DNA from: JAXGPX01 sp040766745
Lineage (GTDB): Bacteria > Bacillota > Sulfobacillia > Fermentithermobacillales > Fermentithermobacillaceae
Assembly: GCA_040766745.1 (NCBI GenBank)
Contig: JAXGPX010000009.1
Location: 1-64,000 of the forward strand
DNA length: 64,000 nt
Reading direction: 5' to 3'
The translations under genes and the position numbers were made by a program. Position 1 is the stretch's first letter. Each line of letters opens with the position of its first letter. The notes under the pieces are model-generated. The model was given only the letters and a program-made list of their open reading frames with translations. It searched no databases and was not told the DNA's origin. This document shows, piece after piece, positions 52,069 through 61,174 of the stretch.

Positions 52069-54621
52069 ATGGTAGGCGACAGCCGAAACCAGGATGTCAA
52101 AAATAACGAAAATAGCGAAACTTACAACGCCCAGGAAATCGAATCAAAATGGCAGGGAATCTGGCGTGATAATGACACATACGTAGTCAGCGAAAACCAC
52201 AAAAAGCCCAAGTTCTACTGCCTGGAGATGTTCCCGTATCCGTCAGGGGCAATTCACATGGGCCATGTTCGTAACTATACCATCGGCGACGTGATTTCCC
52301 GGTACAAGCGGGCAAACGGATTCAACGTCCTGCACCCTATGGGCTGGGACGCATTTGGCATGCCTGCTGAAAACGCTGCCATTGAACGGGGAACACCGCC
52401 AGACAAGTGGACGTGGAGCAACATTGCCCACATGCGGGATCAGATAAAGCGGCTTGGATTCACCTACGACTGGTCTCGGGAGGTTTGCACGGCTTTTCCT
52501 GAGTACTACAAATGGACTCAGTGGCTGTTCCTGCTGCTCTACAAGCGCGGCCTGGCGTACAAGAAAACCGCCCCGGCCAACTGGTGCCCCCAGTGCCATA
52601 CCGTTTTGGCTAATGAGCAGGTAGAACAGGGCAAGTGCTGGCGTTGCGACTCATTGGTCGAGAAACGCCGTATGGACCAGTGGTTTTTCAAAATAACCGA
52701 CTACGCCGAAAGGCTCCTGGCTGACATTGAGAAACTCGACGGCTGGCCTGAGCACGTAAAAATTATGCAGGCCAACTGGATCGGCAAGAGTGAAGGTGCC
52801 GAAATTGATTTTATAGGGCCGCAAGACGAAAAGATTCCAGTGTTCACTACCCGTCAGGACACGATTTACGGTGTCACATACATGGTCTTGGCCCCTGAAC
52901 ACCCGCTTGTTGACAAATTCATACAGGGAACAGAACATGAAGCACCGGTAAGGGCATTCATAGACAAGGTTACCAGGATGTCTGAGATTGACCGTACTGC
53001 CGAAACCCTGGAAAAAGAAGGAGTGTTCACAGGCGTCTATGCCACAAATCCGGTTTCAGGCGACAAGATACCGGTTTGGATAGGCAACTATGTGATTTAC
53101 GAATACGGAACAGGGGCAGTAATGGGAGTTCCGGGGCACGACGAAAGAGACTTCAACTTCGCCAAGAAATACAGGCTGCCAATCAAGATAGTCATTCAGA
53201 ACCAGGATAAAAGCCTGCAGCTAGACGATGCGGAAACAGCGTATGTTGATGACGGAATCATGGTTGATTCAGGCCCCTTTACAGGCCTTTTCGGTGAAGA
53301 AGGAAGGAAGGAAGTCACTAAGTACCTAGAGGCCAATCAAGCAGGACGTAAGAGAGTCACCTATAGGATGCGAGACTGGCTCATTTCCAGGCAAAGGTAC
53401 TGGGGAGCACCTATCCCGATTATCTACTGCCCGAAATGCGGGGCCGTGCCTGTTCCTGACCAGGATCTTCCTGTACATTTGCCTTTAGGCTTGAAGGTAA
53501 CGTCTGAAGGTCCGTCACCTCTGGCCAGGCATGAATCATTCATTAATACGAATTGCCCTGTATGCGGCGGGCCTGCCAAGCGTGAAACAGACACAATTGA
53601 TACTTTCGTGTGTTCATCCTGGTACTTCTTCCGCTTTGCCAGCCCTCATGAGACAGAGGTAGCCTTCTCCAAGCAGGGAGTCGATTACTGGAATCCGGTT
53701 GACAGGTACATTGGCGGCGTAGAGCATGCTGTCATGCACCTCCTGTACTCACGGTTCATAACCAAGGTTTTGTACGACGCCGGGCTGGTCCCTGCCGATG
53801 AGCCCTTTAAGAACCTCTTGACCCAGGGCATGGTTGTCCTTGACGGTGCCAAAATGTCAAAGTCCAAGGGAAACGTTGTATCACCTGATGACATAGTCTC
53901 CAAATATGGTGCAGACGTGGCACGTGTATTCATGATGTTCGCTGCCCCGCCTGAAAGGGATCTGGAATGGTCTGACCGCGGAGTGGAAGGGGCGCAAAGG
54001 TTTTTGCGCAGGGTATGGAAGCAAGTTGCCGAGAGTGACTCTCATGAGAGTCCCCTTGACGTTTCAACAGGTGATTCCAAAGACGCTAGCCAGGCCCAGG
54101 GGATTTCTACTGAAGGGTTACGCAGGATCACCCACCAGAGTATAAAGAAAGTAACCGAGGATTTTAACCGATTGGCTTTGAACACAGCCGTGTCTCAGCT
54201 GATGGAACTGTCCAATTACATTGGCCGGTACGCAAGGCTTCCTGTTGAAGATCAGAACCAAGAGGCATTAAAGGAAGCCAAACTGACACTGGTCAAATTG
54301 CTCGATCCGTTTGCTCCTCATATGGCCCACGAATTGTGGGAGCGCCTCGGCCAGGATGGAATGGTTGAAGACGCAGGTTGGCCTGAGTTTGATCCGGACC
54401 TGATCAAAGAGGACGTTGTGACAATTGTTGTTCAGGTTAACGGGAAGGTCCGGGACAGGATCGTTGTTCCTGCAGGCAGCAGCGATGAAGAGGTAACAGC
54501 AAAAGCCCTCTCAGCTGAGAAAATCACCAAGATGTTAGGAGAAGGCGAAGAGGCCCGCAAGGCAGTGCGAAAAGTCATTGTAATCAAAGATAAACTCGTA
54601 AACATAGTCGCCGCCCTTTGA
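52069..54621 (+). CDS. leuS: Leucyl-tRNA synthetase
   Basis: An 850-residue class I synthetase that charges tRNA-Leu. The HIGH motif is HMGH (residues 63-66) in the block FPYPSGAIHMGHVRNYTIGD, and KMSKS appears as KMSKSKGN near residue 595. Between them are the CP1 editing domain (TTRQDTIYGVTYMVLAPEHPL) and zinc-type CPKCG and CPVCGGP motifs. The C-terminus VVQVNGKVRDRI...KVIVIKDKLVNIVA is typical. ATG 52069 follows a GGGGGTAACTAGA stretch. The T-box upstream gives the control. Paired REP-like hairpins follow the stop. Confidence 0.98.
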   Translation: MVGDSRNQDVKNNENSETYNAQEIESKWQGIWRDNDTYVVSENHKKPKFYCLEMFPYPSGAIHMGHVRNYTIGDVISRYKRANGFNVLHPMGWDAFGMPAENAAIERGTPPDKWTWSNIAHMRDQIKRLGFTYDWSREVCTAFPEYYKWTQWLFLLLYKRGLAYKKTAPANWCPQCHTVLANEQVEQGKCWRCDSLVEKRRMDQWFFKITDYAERLLADIEKLDGWPEHVKIMQANWIGKSEGAEIDFIGPQDEKIPVFTTRQDTIYGVTYMVLAPEHPLVDKFIQGTEHEAPVRAFIDKVTRMSEIDRTAETLEKEGVFTGVYATNPVSGDKIPVWIGNYVIYEYGTGAVMGVPGHDERDFNFAKKYRLPIKIVIQNQDKSLQLDDAETAYVDDGIMVDSGPFTGLFGEEGRKEVTKYLEANQAGRKRVTYRMRDWLISRQRYWGAPIPIIYCPKCGAVPVPDQDLPVHLPLGLKVTSEGPSPLARHESFINTNCPVCGGPAKRETDTIDTFVCSSWYFFRFASPHETEVAFSKQGVDYWNPVDRYIGGVEHAVMHLLYSRFITKVLYDAGLVPADEPFKNLLTQGMVVLDGAKMSKSKGNVVSPDDIVSKYGADVARVFMMFAAPPERDLEWSDRGVEGAQRFLRRVWKQVAESDSHESPLDVSTGDSKDASQAQGISTEGLRRITHQSIKKVTEDFNRLALNTAVSQLMELSNYIGRYARLPVEDQNQEALKEAKLTLVKLLDPFAPHMAHELWERLGQDGMVEDAGWPEFDPDLIKEDVVTIVVQVNGKVRDRIVVPAGSSDEEVTAKALSAEKITKMLGEGEEARKAVRKVIVIKDKLVNIVAAL

Positions 54622-54627
54622 AACACG

Positions 54628-54692
54628 GTGGAACACGGGGACGGTTCGCGCGTTCCACAAGTTGGAACAAGGGGACGGTTCGCGCGTTCCAC
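54628..54692. repeat. REP-like hairpin pair E/F
   Basis: Copies at 54628-54658 and 54662-54692. Here both arms have changed together: GTGGAAC pairs with GTTCCAC around CGGGGACGGTTCGCGC, compared with GTGAAAC/GTTTCAC at 45858. That compensatory change supports a folded RNA or cruciform. They follow the leuS stop by 6 bases. Confidence 0.9.
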
Positions 54693-54809
54693 AAGTTGCC
54701 CATTATAGAGGCCGGTTAGGGATTTGCGGAAGGCCATGTGTGAGACCAATGGTAACACTGCAACTCGATCCCTATTGGCAAATTGTGGTACTCGTGGTAG
54801 CATATAGCC

Positions 54810-55676
54810 ATGAACCGGCGGCCAGATATTATTATCTACGCAATTTCATTTCTGCTGCTTATAGGTGCTGCCAGCTTGTGGTGGCAAGGAGTATTCCCTT
54901 CGTCAAGCAGGGAACTGGTTCTTCTGCCCGATGTACAATCCTCGGCCAGGCATAGTGAGGATGGAGGCGGAAGCAGCCATTACGGTACTTCCGGTGCACT
55001 TGGAGCCGAAGGTGGTCACGGTATGCCGGGTGATTATGGCCGTCTTTCCAATTCCGGTAACGGCGATTCACCTGAGCAGGACAATGCCAGGGAGATTTTT
55101 GTCCATGTAACCGGAGCCGTAAAATCTCCAGGAGTATATAGGCTCAGAGAGGGTCAGAGGATATATGAAGCCCTGAAACTCGCTGAGCCCCTTGATGGCG
55201 CCGACGTTGATTTTTTGAACCTTGCCGGGCTTTTGTACGATCAAGACAAAATCTATGTTCCCAAGAAGGGCGAGTTCGACGGGTCCGGAGGGCCCGGCCA
55301 GGGAACAGGTTCTCCTCCAGGGGCAGGCTACGGGTCTGCCGGCTGGGGCAGTTCAGGCTCTTCAGGCCAGGGAAGTTATGGCTCAGGATCAGGCTCAAGT
55401 TCCGGGTCAAGCCCCGGTTCCGGGTCAGGCTCATTGCCTGGAGGGAGTTCGGGATCAGGCACAGGTTCAAATACCTCTCGTTTTCCATTAAACATAAACA
55501 CGGCCTCTGCCAGAGAACTTGAAGCACTTCCCGGAATCGGCCCGGCCAAGGCCGAGGCTATAGTCGCATTTCGGACACAGCGAGGGCCTTTTGCCAAGAA
55601 GGAAGATATCAAGAAAGTCTCGGGCATTGGCGAAGTGACTTACTCCAAAATAGAAAACCTCATAACACTCAGGTAG
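54810..55676 (+). CDS. comEA: DNA-uptake protein ComEA
   Basis: A 288-residue membrane-anchored DNA-binding protein for transformation. It has one membrane segment at the N-terminus (IIIYAISFLLLIGAASLWW), a SLBB domain (IFVHVTGAVKSPGVYRLREGQRIYEAL...DKIYVPKKGE), a long Gly/Ser-rich linker of about 75 residues and a C-terminal helix-hairpin-helix domain (NINTASARELEALPGIGPAKAEAIVAFR...FKKxxDIKKVSGIGEVTYSKI). The linker is much longer than in Bacillus ComEA. comEC lies 6 kb downstream, separated by groESL and an exporter pair. Confidence 0.93.
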   Translation: MNRRPDIIIYAISFLLLIGAASLWWQGVFPSSSRELVLLPDVQSSARHSEDGGGSSHYGTSGALGAEGGHGMPGDYGRLSNSGNGDSPEQDNAREIFVHVTGAVKSPGVYRLREGQRIYEALKLAEPLDGADVDFLNLAGLLYDQDKIYVPKKGEFDGSGGPGQGTGSPPGAGYGSAGWGSSGSSGQGSYGSGSGSSSGSSPGSGSGSLPGGSSGSGTGSNTSRFPLNINTASARELEALPGIGPAKAEAIVAFRTQRGPFAKKEDIKKVSGIGEVTYSKIENLITLR

Positions 55677-55876
55677 GTTCCTCAAAATGAAAGGGGAATC
55701 CAGAGAACGTCCCCCATCCTACGAACAGATAGATCACTGCAAGCATAAAAGGCGAATCAGGCCTTATAGGCCTCCACCCCACGCTCAGGTAGATCCTTTC
55801 AGGTATGAAAAGGGGAATTTAAGAAGCCCCGATCCTCCGAATTATGACGTGAAATGAATGGTGACTCAAGAAAACG

Positions 55877-55906
55877 TTGACAATTACTATTGTCAATCCA
55901 TATAAT
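55877..55906 (+). promoter_or_regulatory. groESL promoter with palindromic -35 region
   Basis: -35 TTGACA at 55877-55882 and -10 TATAAT at 55901-55906, with 18 bases between. The -35 is inside a perfect palindrome TTGACAAT-TACT-ATTGTCAA (55877-55896), which could be a second operator. The remaining 55677-55860 gap shows loose CAGGTAGATC/CAGATAGATC repeats only. Confidence 0.9.
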
Positions 55907-55915
55907 AGTGTTCGG

Positions 55916-55942
55916 TTAGCACTCACGCATCGAGAGTGCTAA
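55916..55942 (+). promoter_or_regulatory. CIRCE element (HrcA operator)
   Basis: TTAGCACTC at 55916-55924 and GAGTGCTAA at 55934-55942 with a 9-base spacer: a perfect consensus CIRCE. It lies just downstream of the -10, so HrcA would repress groES-groEL. hrcA is not in the window. Confidence 0.97.
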
Positions 55943-55983
55943 CAAGGAACAATCATCAGTTAATACCACAAGGGGGGTTCATC

Positions 55984-56277
55984 TTGATCCTTAAGCCACT
56001 TTCAGATCGCGTGGTTTTAAAACCCGTTAAAGCAGAGGAAAAGACAAAGGGCGGGATCGTTCTTCCTGATACCGCCAAAGACAAGCCGCAAGAAGGGGAA
56101 ATCGTCGCGGTTGGCCCTGGCAGAATTCTTGACAACGGCACAAAACTGGTGCCGGAAGTTAAGGTTGGAGACCGGGTCATCTATTCAAAATACAGCGGCT
56201 CTGAAATCAAGGTAGACGGCGAAGAATACCTGATAGTTCGCGAGAGCGATATTCTCGCAGTCAAGGCCAAGGAGTGA
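55984..56277 (+). CDS. groES: Co-chaperonin GroES
   Basis: A 97-residue GroES, the lid of the GroEL folding chamber. The sequence LKPLSDRVVLKPVKAEEKTKGGIVLPDTAKDKPQEGEIVAVGPG contains the mobile loop (about residues 17-33), followed by VGDRVIYSKYSGSEIKVDGEEYLIVRESDILA. I chose TTG 55984 because AAGGGGGG lies at the right distance; the frame opens earlier at 55936, inside the CIRCE leader. The groEL start is 69 bases downstream. Confidence 0.97.
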   Translation: MILKPLSDRVVLKPVKAEEKTKGGIVLPDTAKDKPQEGEIVAVGPGRILDNGTKLVPEVKVGDRVIYSKYSGSEIKVDGEEYLIVRESDILAVKAKE

Positions 56278-56346
56278 ACGTACGCTACTTATCTCTACGC
56301 AGTTAACTGATTGGCTTAAGCAAATTTCTAAGGAGGGAACCTATAA

Positions 56347-57969
56347 GTGCCTGCAAAGATAATCAAGTATGATGTCGAGGCTCGCAAAGCCCTTTTGGCA
56401 GGAGTAGACGCTGTGGCAAACGCAGTGAAAATCACTCTTGGGCCCAAAGGCCGGAACGTAGTCCTTGACCGCAAGTTTGGTTCACCTGTTATCACCAAAG
56501 ACGGTGTAACAGTAGCCAAGGAAATCGAATTGGAAGATCCTTTTGAGAACATGGGAGCTCAGCTCTGCCGTGAAGTTGCCGCCAAGACCAATGACGTAGC
56601 CGGCGACGGAACCACTACCGCCACAGTCCTTGCCCAGTCAATTGTAAGAGAAGGACTCAAGAACGTTGCTGCAGGTGCCAACCCTGTGTTTGTAAAACGT
56701 GGCATCGATAAGGCTGTTGCCCGGGTAGTTGCGGAAATGAAGACCCTTTCAACCCCGGTTGAAGGAAAGCAGGACATTGCACATATCGCCGCCATTTCCG
56801 GTAATGATCCTGAAGTCGGAGAGATAATTGCCGATGCCATGGACAAAGTCGGAAAAGACGGAGTCATCACTGTTGAAGAGTCAAAGGGTACTGCAACGAC
56901 TGTCGAAGTTGTGGAAGGTATGGAATTCGACAGAGGGTACGTTTCAGGCTACTTTGTAACCAACACCGATGCTATGGAAGCCGTACTTGAGAATCCATAC
57001 ATTCTCATTTACGAAAAGAAGATCTCTGCCGTTGCTGATATCCTTCCCCTTCTCGAGAAGGTTGCCAGATCCGGCAGGCCTCTCCTGATTATCTCTGAGG
57101 ATCTCGAAGGCGAAGCCCTGGCCACTTTGGTGGTCAATAAGATCCGCGGAACCCTGTCAATCTGTGCTGTTAAGGCTCCTGGATTCGGCGACAGGAGAAA
57201 GGCTATGCTCGGCGACATCGCTGCACTTACCGGCGGACAGTTCCTGTCTGAGGATATTGGAGTTAAGCTTGAGAATGTCGACCTCGACATGCTCGGCGAA
57301 GCTGCAACAGTGCGCGTTGGCAAAGAGAAGACCACTATCGTTGAGGGTAAGGGCAGCAGGGAAGATATTGAGGCCCGTATCAACCAGATCAGGCGTGAAC
57401 TGGAAGAGACCGACTCTGATTATGACCGCGAGAAGCTTCAGGAAAGGCTCGCAAAGCTCGCAGGCGGCGTAGCTGTTATCAAAGTGGGAGCCGCTTCCGA
57501 GACTGAGCTCAAAGAGAAGAAGCATCGTTTCGAGGATGCCCTTGCTGCTACCAGAGCCGCTGTTGAAGAAGGCATGGTACCAGGCGGCGGAGTTACTTAT
57601 GTAAACGTCCTTAATGTCCTTGATGAAGTTCAGGTAGAGGGCGACGAAAAAGTGGGCGTAAACATCGTTCGGAGAGCCCTGGAAGAACCCCTCCGGCAGA
57701 TTGCCCAGAACGCCGGACTTGAAGGCTCGATTATTGTCGAGAAAGTAAAGACCAGCGATAGGAAGGGCTGGGGCCTGAACGCAGTAACCGAGGAGTTTGT
57801 GGAAGTAGCCAAGAGCGGAATTGTGGATCCTCTTAAGGTTGCCCGCTCTGCCCTTGAGAACGCTGCATCAGTAGCGTCAATGCTCCTTACCACTGAGGCT
57901 GTTATAGCTGAAAAGCCTGAGAAGGAAAAGACACCTCCTTATCCGCCACAGCCAGACTTTGACTATTAA
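56347..57969 (+). CDS. groEL: Chaperonin GroEL
   Basis: A 540-residue chaperonin subunit. AKIIKYDVEARKALLAGVDAVANAVKITLGPKGRNVVLD, the ATP motif VAGDGTTTATVLAQSI, SKGTATTVEVVEGMEFDRGY and VAVIKVGAASETELKEKKHR are standard. GTG 56347 follows AAGGAGGGAACCTATAA. The C-terminus ends EKEKTPPYPPQPDFDY, without the usual GGM repeat tail that lines the chamber floor. It is the second gene of the CIRCE operon and a strong terminator follows. Confidence 0.98.
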   Translation: MPAKIIKYDVEARKALLAGVDAVANAVKITLGPKGRNVVLDRKFGSPVITKDGVTVAKEIELEDPFENMGAQLCREVAAKTNDVAGDGTTTATVLAQSIVREGLKNVAAGANPVFVKRGIDKAVARVVAEMKTLSTPVEGKQDIAHIAAISGNDPEVGEIIADAMDKVGKDGVITVEESKGTATTVEVVEGMEFDRGYVSGYFVTNTDAMEAVLENPYILIYEKKISAVADILPLLEKVARSGRPLLIISEDLEGEALATLVVNKIRGTLSICAVKAPGFGDRRKAMLGDIAALTGGQFLSEDIGVKLENVDLDMLGEAATVRVGKEKTTIVEGKGSREDIEARINQIRRELEETDSDYDREKLQERLAKLAGGVAVIKVGAASETELKEKKHRFEDALAATRAAVEEGMVPGGGVTYVNVLNVLDEVQVEGDEKVGVNIVRRALEEPLRQIAQNAGLEGSIIVEKVKTSDRKGWGLNAVTEEFVEVAKSGIVDPLKVARSALENAASVASMLLTTEAVIAEKPEKEKTPPYPPQPDFDY

Positions 57970-58020
57970 TAAGCGTGAGGACGATCACCGGCAGGCCCGT
58001 TGATCGACCCCGTGAGCCCA

Positions 58021-58055
58021 AAAACACCCGGGTGAGTCTCCCCGGGTGTTTTTTT
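58021..58055 (+). terminator. Intrinsic terminator of groESL
   Basis: AAAACACCCGGG at 58021-58032 and CCCGGGTGTTTT at 58041-58052 form a 12-bp stem with an 8-base loop, followed by more T. The remaining gap to 58394 is purine-rich with GGAGAAACxGG repeats (about 58196-58230) and no supported gene. Confidence 0.95.
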
Positions 58056-58394
58056 CGGACTGGGGGAGTTGGCCGCCGAAATCGAAGAAGTCGCGCCTTC
58101 ACCGGGGAGTGCGTCTTCTGTGACCACAAGCAGCCTAGCGAACCTGGCAGGCAGTCGACAAAGAAAGAACTGAGCTGCAAGTTGATTCCAGAGAAACGGG
58201 AGAAACAGGAGAGCCCGGAGAAACAGGCAAATAAGAGAACGAACAACAGAAGAACTTGGGAACAAACTGAACATGGCTATCGTCATAATGTTGTTGAGAA
58301 ACTGTTGGAGGAATTGCTATCATTTGGTCATATTAGATTACTATGTACCAAGCCGCTCTAGTGTGGGTGTAGATGTGGGAGAGGAGACGATTTT

Positions 58395-59975
58395 ATGCAG
58401 CGGATTCCTGAGAAATGGAGAAAATGGGCCACTGTTTCAGTAATAGTAATTGCCGTTATCGGGCTGGGTTACTGGGGAGTCAGTTCCCTTCTAGGTGGCG
58501 ACAAGAAAGGCAAACTGGTAATGGTCACCAAGCCTGTCACCATGGGAGATCTTGAGGTTACGGTGAGAGGATGGGGAATGCTCCAGGCAAGTGAGGAACA
58601 GGACGCCATATCGGGAGCAGATGGGGTAATCAAGGAAATATTCTTTGAGTCAGGGCAGCAGGTTACAAAAGGGCAGATATTGGCTACTGTTGATGCAGGC
58701 TCCCTTGAAGTTCAAATCAAGCGCAAAGAGATTGAGCTTGATCTTCTCCGCTTGAACCTGGCAAAAGCTTTCGGAGTGTCGCCTGACAAAGTTGCAGACG
58801 TAGATCCTGAAACGGCACTTGTGGTACGAAGCCCGATCTCAGGCCAGATAACAGGGCTGTCTGTTCAGCCAGGAAGCAGTGCACCGGGAACCATATGCCA
58901 GGTGGTCGATAACTCTAAACTTAAGATTCAGCTTCTGCTGCCAAAACCACTGTTTGATAAGGTGAAAGTGGGCCAGAAGACTTCGTTTATGCCTGACCGG
59001 TTCGATGGAATAGATCCTGGAGTGGTTACTGCAGCTGATCCTACCCCTATTGCCGGGCAATCAGCATACTACTACGAAGTATGGGTCGAGATGAAGAACC
59101 CTGGCTTGCTAAGAACCGGAGACAGAGGGTTGCTGGCAATCCATACCCCAACAGGCGATGTTCAGGAAAAGGCTGAAATAACGGCTTATGGATCCGAAGA
59201 GGCCGTATCTACACCTTTTACAGGCAAAGTAAAGGCAGTGTTTGTCAAAGATGGAGCCACTGTTAAAGCAGGGGATCCGATTCTGCAGTTTGAACCGGGT
59301 GAGGCTCTCTTGCGGGCAATGGAAGAGCAGCTTGGGTTCAGAAAAGCGGTTTTGGAACTGGAAGAACTCAGGGCACAGCTTGGGAACGTGGAGATTGTGA
59401 GCCCTCTTGACGGGGTAGCCATGTACAGGAACATAACCCCAGGCCAAACCGTGGGCCGGGGCACCATCATAACCAGAGTGTCCAATTTTACTGAAATGAA
59501 CCTGATGTTAAGAATAGATGAAATTGATGTGCCCAAGATTGCCGAGGGGCAGACGGCAGACATAGAGATCTGGGGGCCCCAGGGCAGACAGACTGTACAG
59601 GGTATCGTTTCCAAAGTGGGAGTATCCGGCAATATGCAAGACGGTATGTCGTCTTTCAATATTACTGTAGGCGTGACCAACCCTGGATTCCTAATGCCGG
59701 GTATGGGGGCCTCGGCCCAGATTTTCGTTTCAAAGAAAGACGGCGTTCTTCTTTGCCCGGTTGAGGCAGTTTACAAGGAAGAGGACAAGTGGTTTGTTGA
59801 TATTAAGGATGGCAATTCACGGAAACCTATTGAGATTGAAATTGGTGTTATGAACGATATGTATGCAGAAATTCTGAGCGGATTGACTGAAGGCCAGGAA
59901 GTGGTTGTAGCTATGAGCAAAGACCCGGAAAAAGATGGGGGAGGCGGCATCCGTCCTTATCCGTATGGCTATTAG
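58395..59975 (+). CDS. HlyD/MacA-type membrane fusion adaptor protein
   Basis: A 526-residue protein with an N-terminal membrane anchor (ATVSVIVIAVIGLGYWGVSSLL) and two biotinyl-lipoyl-like hairpin segments, ISGADGVIKEIFFESGQQVTKGQILATVD and VSTPFTGKVKAVFVKDGATVKAGDPILQF. A beta-barrel domain (MNLMLRIDEIDVPKIAEGQTADIEIWG) and a C-terminal domain follow. The duplication of the lipoyl-type unit makes it longer than typical MacA (about 370). Adaptors connect an inner-membrane exporter to the outside; in a Gram-positive cell it would act in the wall zone. The next gene is a FtsX-type permease. ATG 58395 follows GGAGAGGAGACG. Confidence 0.85.
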   Translation: MQRIPEKWRKWATVSVIVIAVIGLGYWGVSSLLGGDKKGKLVMVTKPVTMGDLEVTVRGWGMLQASEEQDAISGADGVIKEIFFESGQQVTKGQILATVDAGSLEVQIKRKEIELDLLRLNLAKAFGVSPDKVADVDPETALVVRSPISGQITGLSVQPGSSAPGTICQVVDNSKLKIQLLLPKPLFDKVKVGQKTSFMPDRFDGIDPGVVTAADPTPIAGQSAYYYEVWVEMKNPGLLRTGDRGLLAIHTPTGDVQEKAEITAYGSEEAVSTPFTGKVKAVFVKDGATVKAGDPILQFEPGEALLRAMEEQLGFRKAVLELEELRAQLGNVEIVSPLDGVAMYRNITPGQTVGRGTIITRVSNFTEMNLMLRIDEIDVPKIAEGQTADIEIWGPQGRQTVQGIVSKVGVSGNMQDGMSSFNITVGVTNPGFLMPGMGASAQIFVSKKDGVLLCPVEAVYKEEDKWFVDIKDGNSRKPIEIEIGVMNDMYAEILSGLTEGQEVVVAMSKDPEKDGGGGIRPYPYGY

Positions 59976-60013
59976 GAGGTTAAGGGGAAAGGGTTGCTAT
60001 AGGAGGGAATGTC

Positions 60014-61174
60014 GTGAAACTTTCTGACCTTTTCAGTGTGTCCATACGTGGGCTTACGACCAATAAGATGAGATCCGCTCTCACAATGCTAGGTGTAATT
60101 ATAGGTGTCGCGTCTGTTATTGCCCTGGTTTCAGTCGGTTTGGGAGCCCGTAAAGATGTAGTTGAGAATTTCGAGAGCATTGGCACCAACATCCTGAAAC
60201 TTTATATGAACCGGTGGGACGCAAGGCTCACTGTTGACCAGGTGCATGATTTGAAGAAAAGGGTTCCCGATTTGGAAATGGCCCTGCCTCAGGTGCATTG
60301 GGGAGCTCGCGTAACATATGAAGGAAAAGAGCGATATGCCCCTGCTCAGGGAGTAACAGAGATATTTCCTAAGATACGAAATCATGATCTGTACTCAGGA
60401 AGATTCTTTACTGCTGTGGAGGTAGAGATTGCAAGGCCGGTGGTAGTTATCGGATGGCAGGTTATGCAAGACCTGTTTGCAGGACGGGATCCTGTAGGTA
60501 AGTACATTTTCCTTGAACAGGAACCGTTTGAGATCATCGGTGTCCTTGAGGAAAAAGGCGAGAACCTTGGTGAGGGCGTCGATCAGATGATGTTTGTGCC
60601 CCTGACTGTCGCCCAGAGAAGGCGAGGTACAGACAAGATCGATATGGTTCTGCTCAAAGCCAGGAATCAGGATACTGTCGAAGCAGTCCAGCTTACAGTC
60701 GAGCGGATTTTTCAAGCCAGGTATGGCGATGATGCAGTCTATGTATGGACCCAGCAGTCTATGCTTGACCAGCTTAAGGAATCTACAAAGACCATGACCT
60801 TGATGTTAGGCGCCATTGCAGGCGTATCGCTGCTTGTTGGCGGAATTGGGGTTATGAACATAATGCTTGTGGCAGTTACTGAGCGTACAAGGGAAATAGG
60901 TTTACGAAAAGCCCTTGGTGCAACCCGGTCTCAGATACTGCTTCAGTTCCTGACTGAATCGGCCCTGCTTTGTTCATTGGGGGGCCTTGCAGGGGTATTT
61001 CTGGGAATTGGAAGTTCGAAGCTGGTTGCCAAACTTGGCCCAAAGACAGCAGTGTCTCCTGTATCAATAGTAGTTGCTTTTGCCTTTGCGGTCCTTGTAG
61101 GATTTGTCTTTGGCGTATACCCGGCAAGCAGAGCCGGCAAGTTGGAGCCGGTTGAGGCCCTGAGGAGCGAATGA
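60014..61174 (+). CDS. MacB/FtsX-type ABC transporter permease
   Basis: A 386-residue permease with the MacB layout. One helix is at the start (MRSALTMLGVIIGVASVIALVSVGLGA), followed by a large extracytoplasmic domain (about residues 45-270) and then three helices with the FtsX signature GIGVMNIMLVAVTERTREIGLRKALGATRSQILLQFLTESALL and AVLVGFVFGVYPASRAGKLEPVEALRSE. No ATP-binding domain is present in this protein or the window neighbours. GTG 60014 follows TAGGAGGGAATGTC. It pairs with the adaptor upstream; the ATPase must be encoded elsewhere. Confidence 0.9.
   Translation: MKLSDLFSVSIRGLTTNKMRSALTMLGVIIGVASVIALVSVGLGARKDVVENFESIGTNILKLYMNRWDARLTVDQVHDLKKRVPDLEMALPQVHWGARVTYEGKERYAPAQGVTEIFPKIRNHDLYSGRFFTAVEVEIARPVVVIGWQVMQDLFAGRDPVGKYIFLEQEPFEIIGVLEEKGENLGEGVDQMMFVPLTVAQRRRGTDKIDMVLLKARNQDTVEAVQLTVERIFQARYGDDAVYVWTQQSMLDQLKESTKTMTLMLGAIAGVSLLVGGIGVMNIMLVAVTERTREIGLRKALGATRSQILLQFLTESALLCSLGGLAGVFLGIGSSKLVAKLGPKTAVSPVSIVVAFAFAVLVGFVFGVYPASRAGKLEPVEALRSE

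Noticed and set aside
55936..55983. Longer GroES starting inside the CIRCE leader
   Set aside because: The conserved GroES N-terminus begins at 55984 and has its own strong ribosome site; the extension overlaps the operator.
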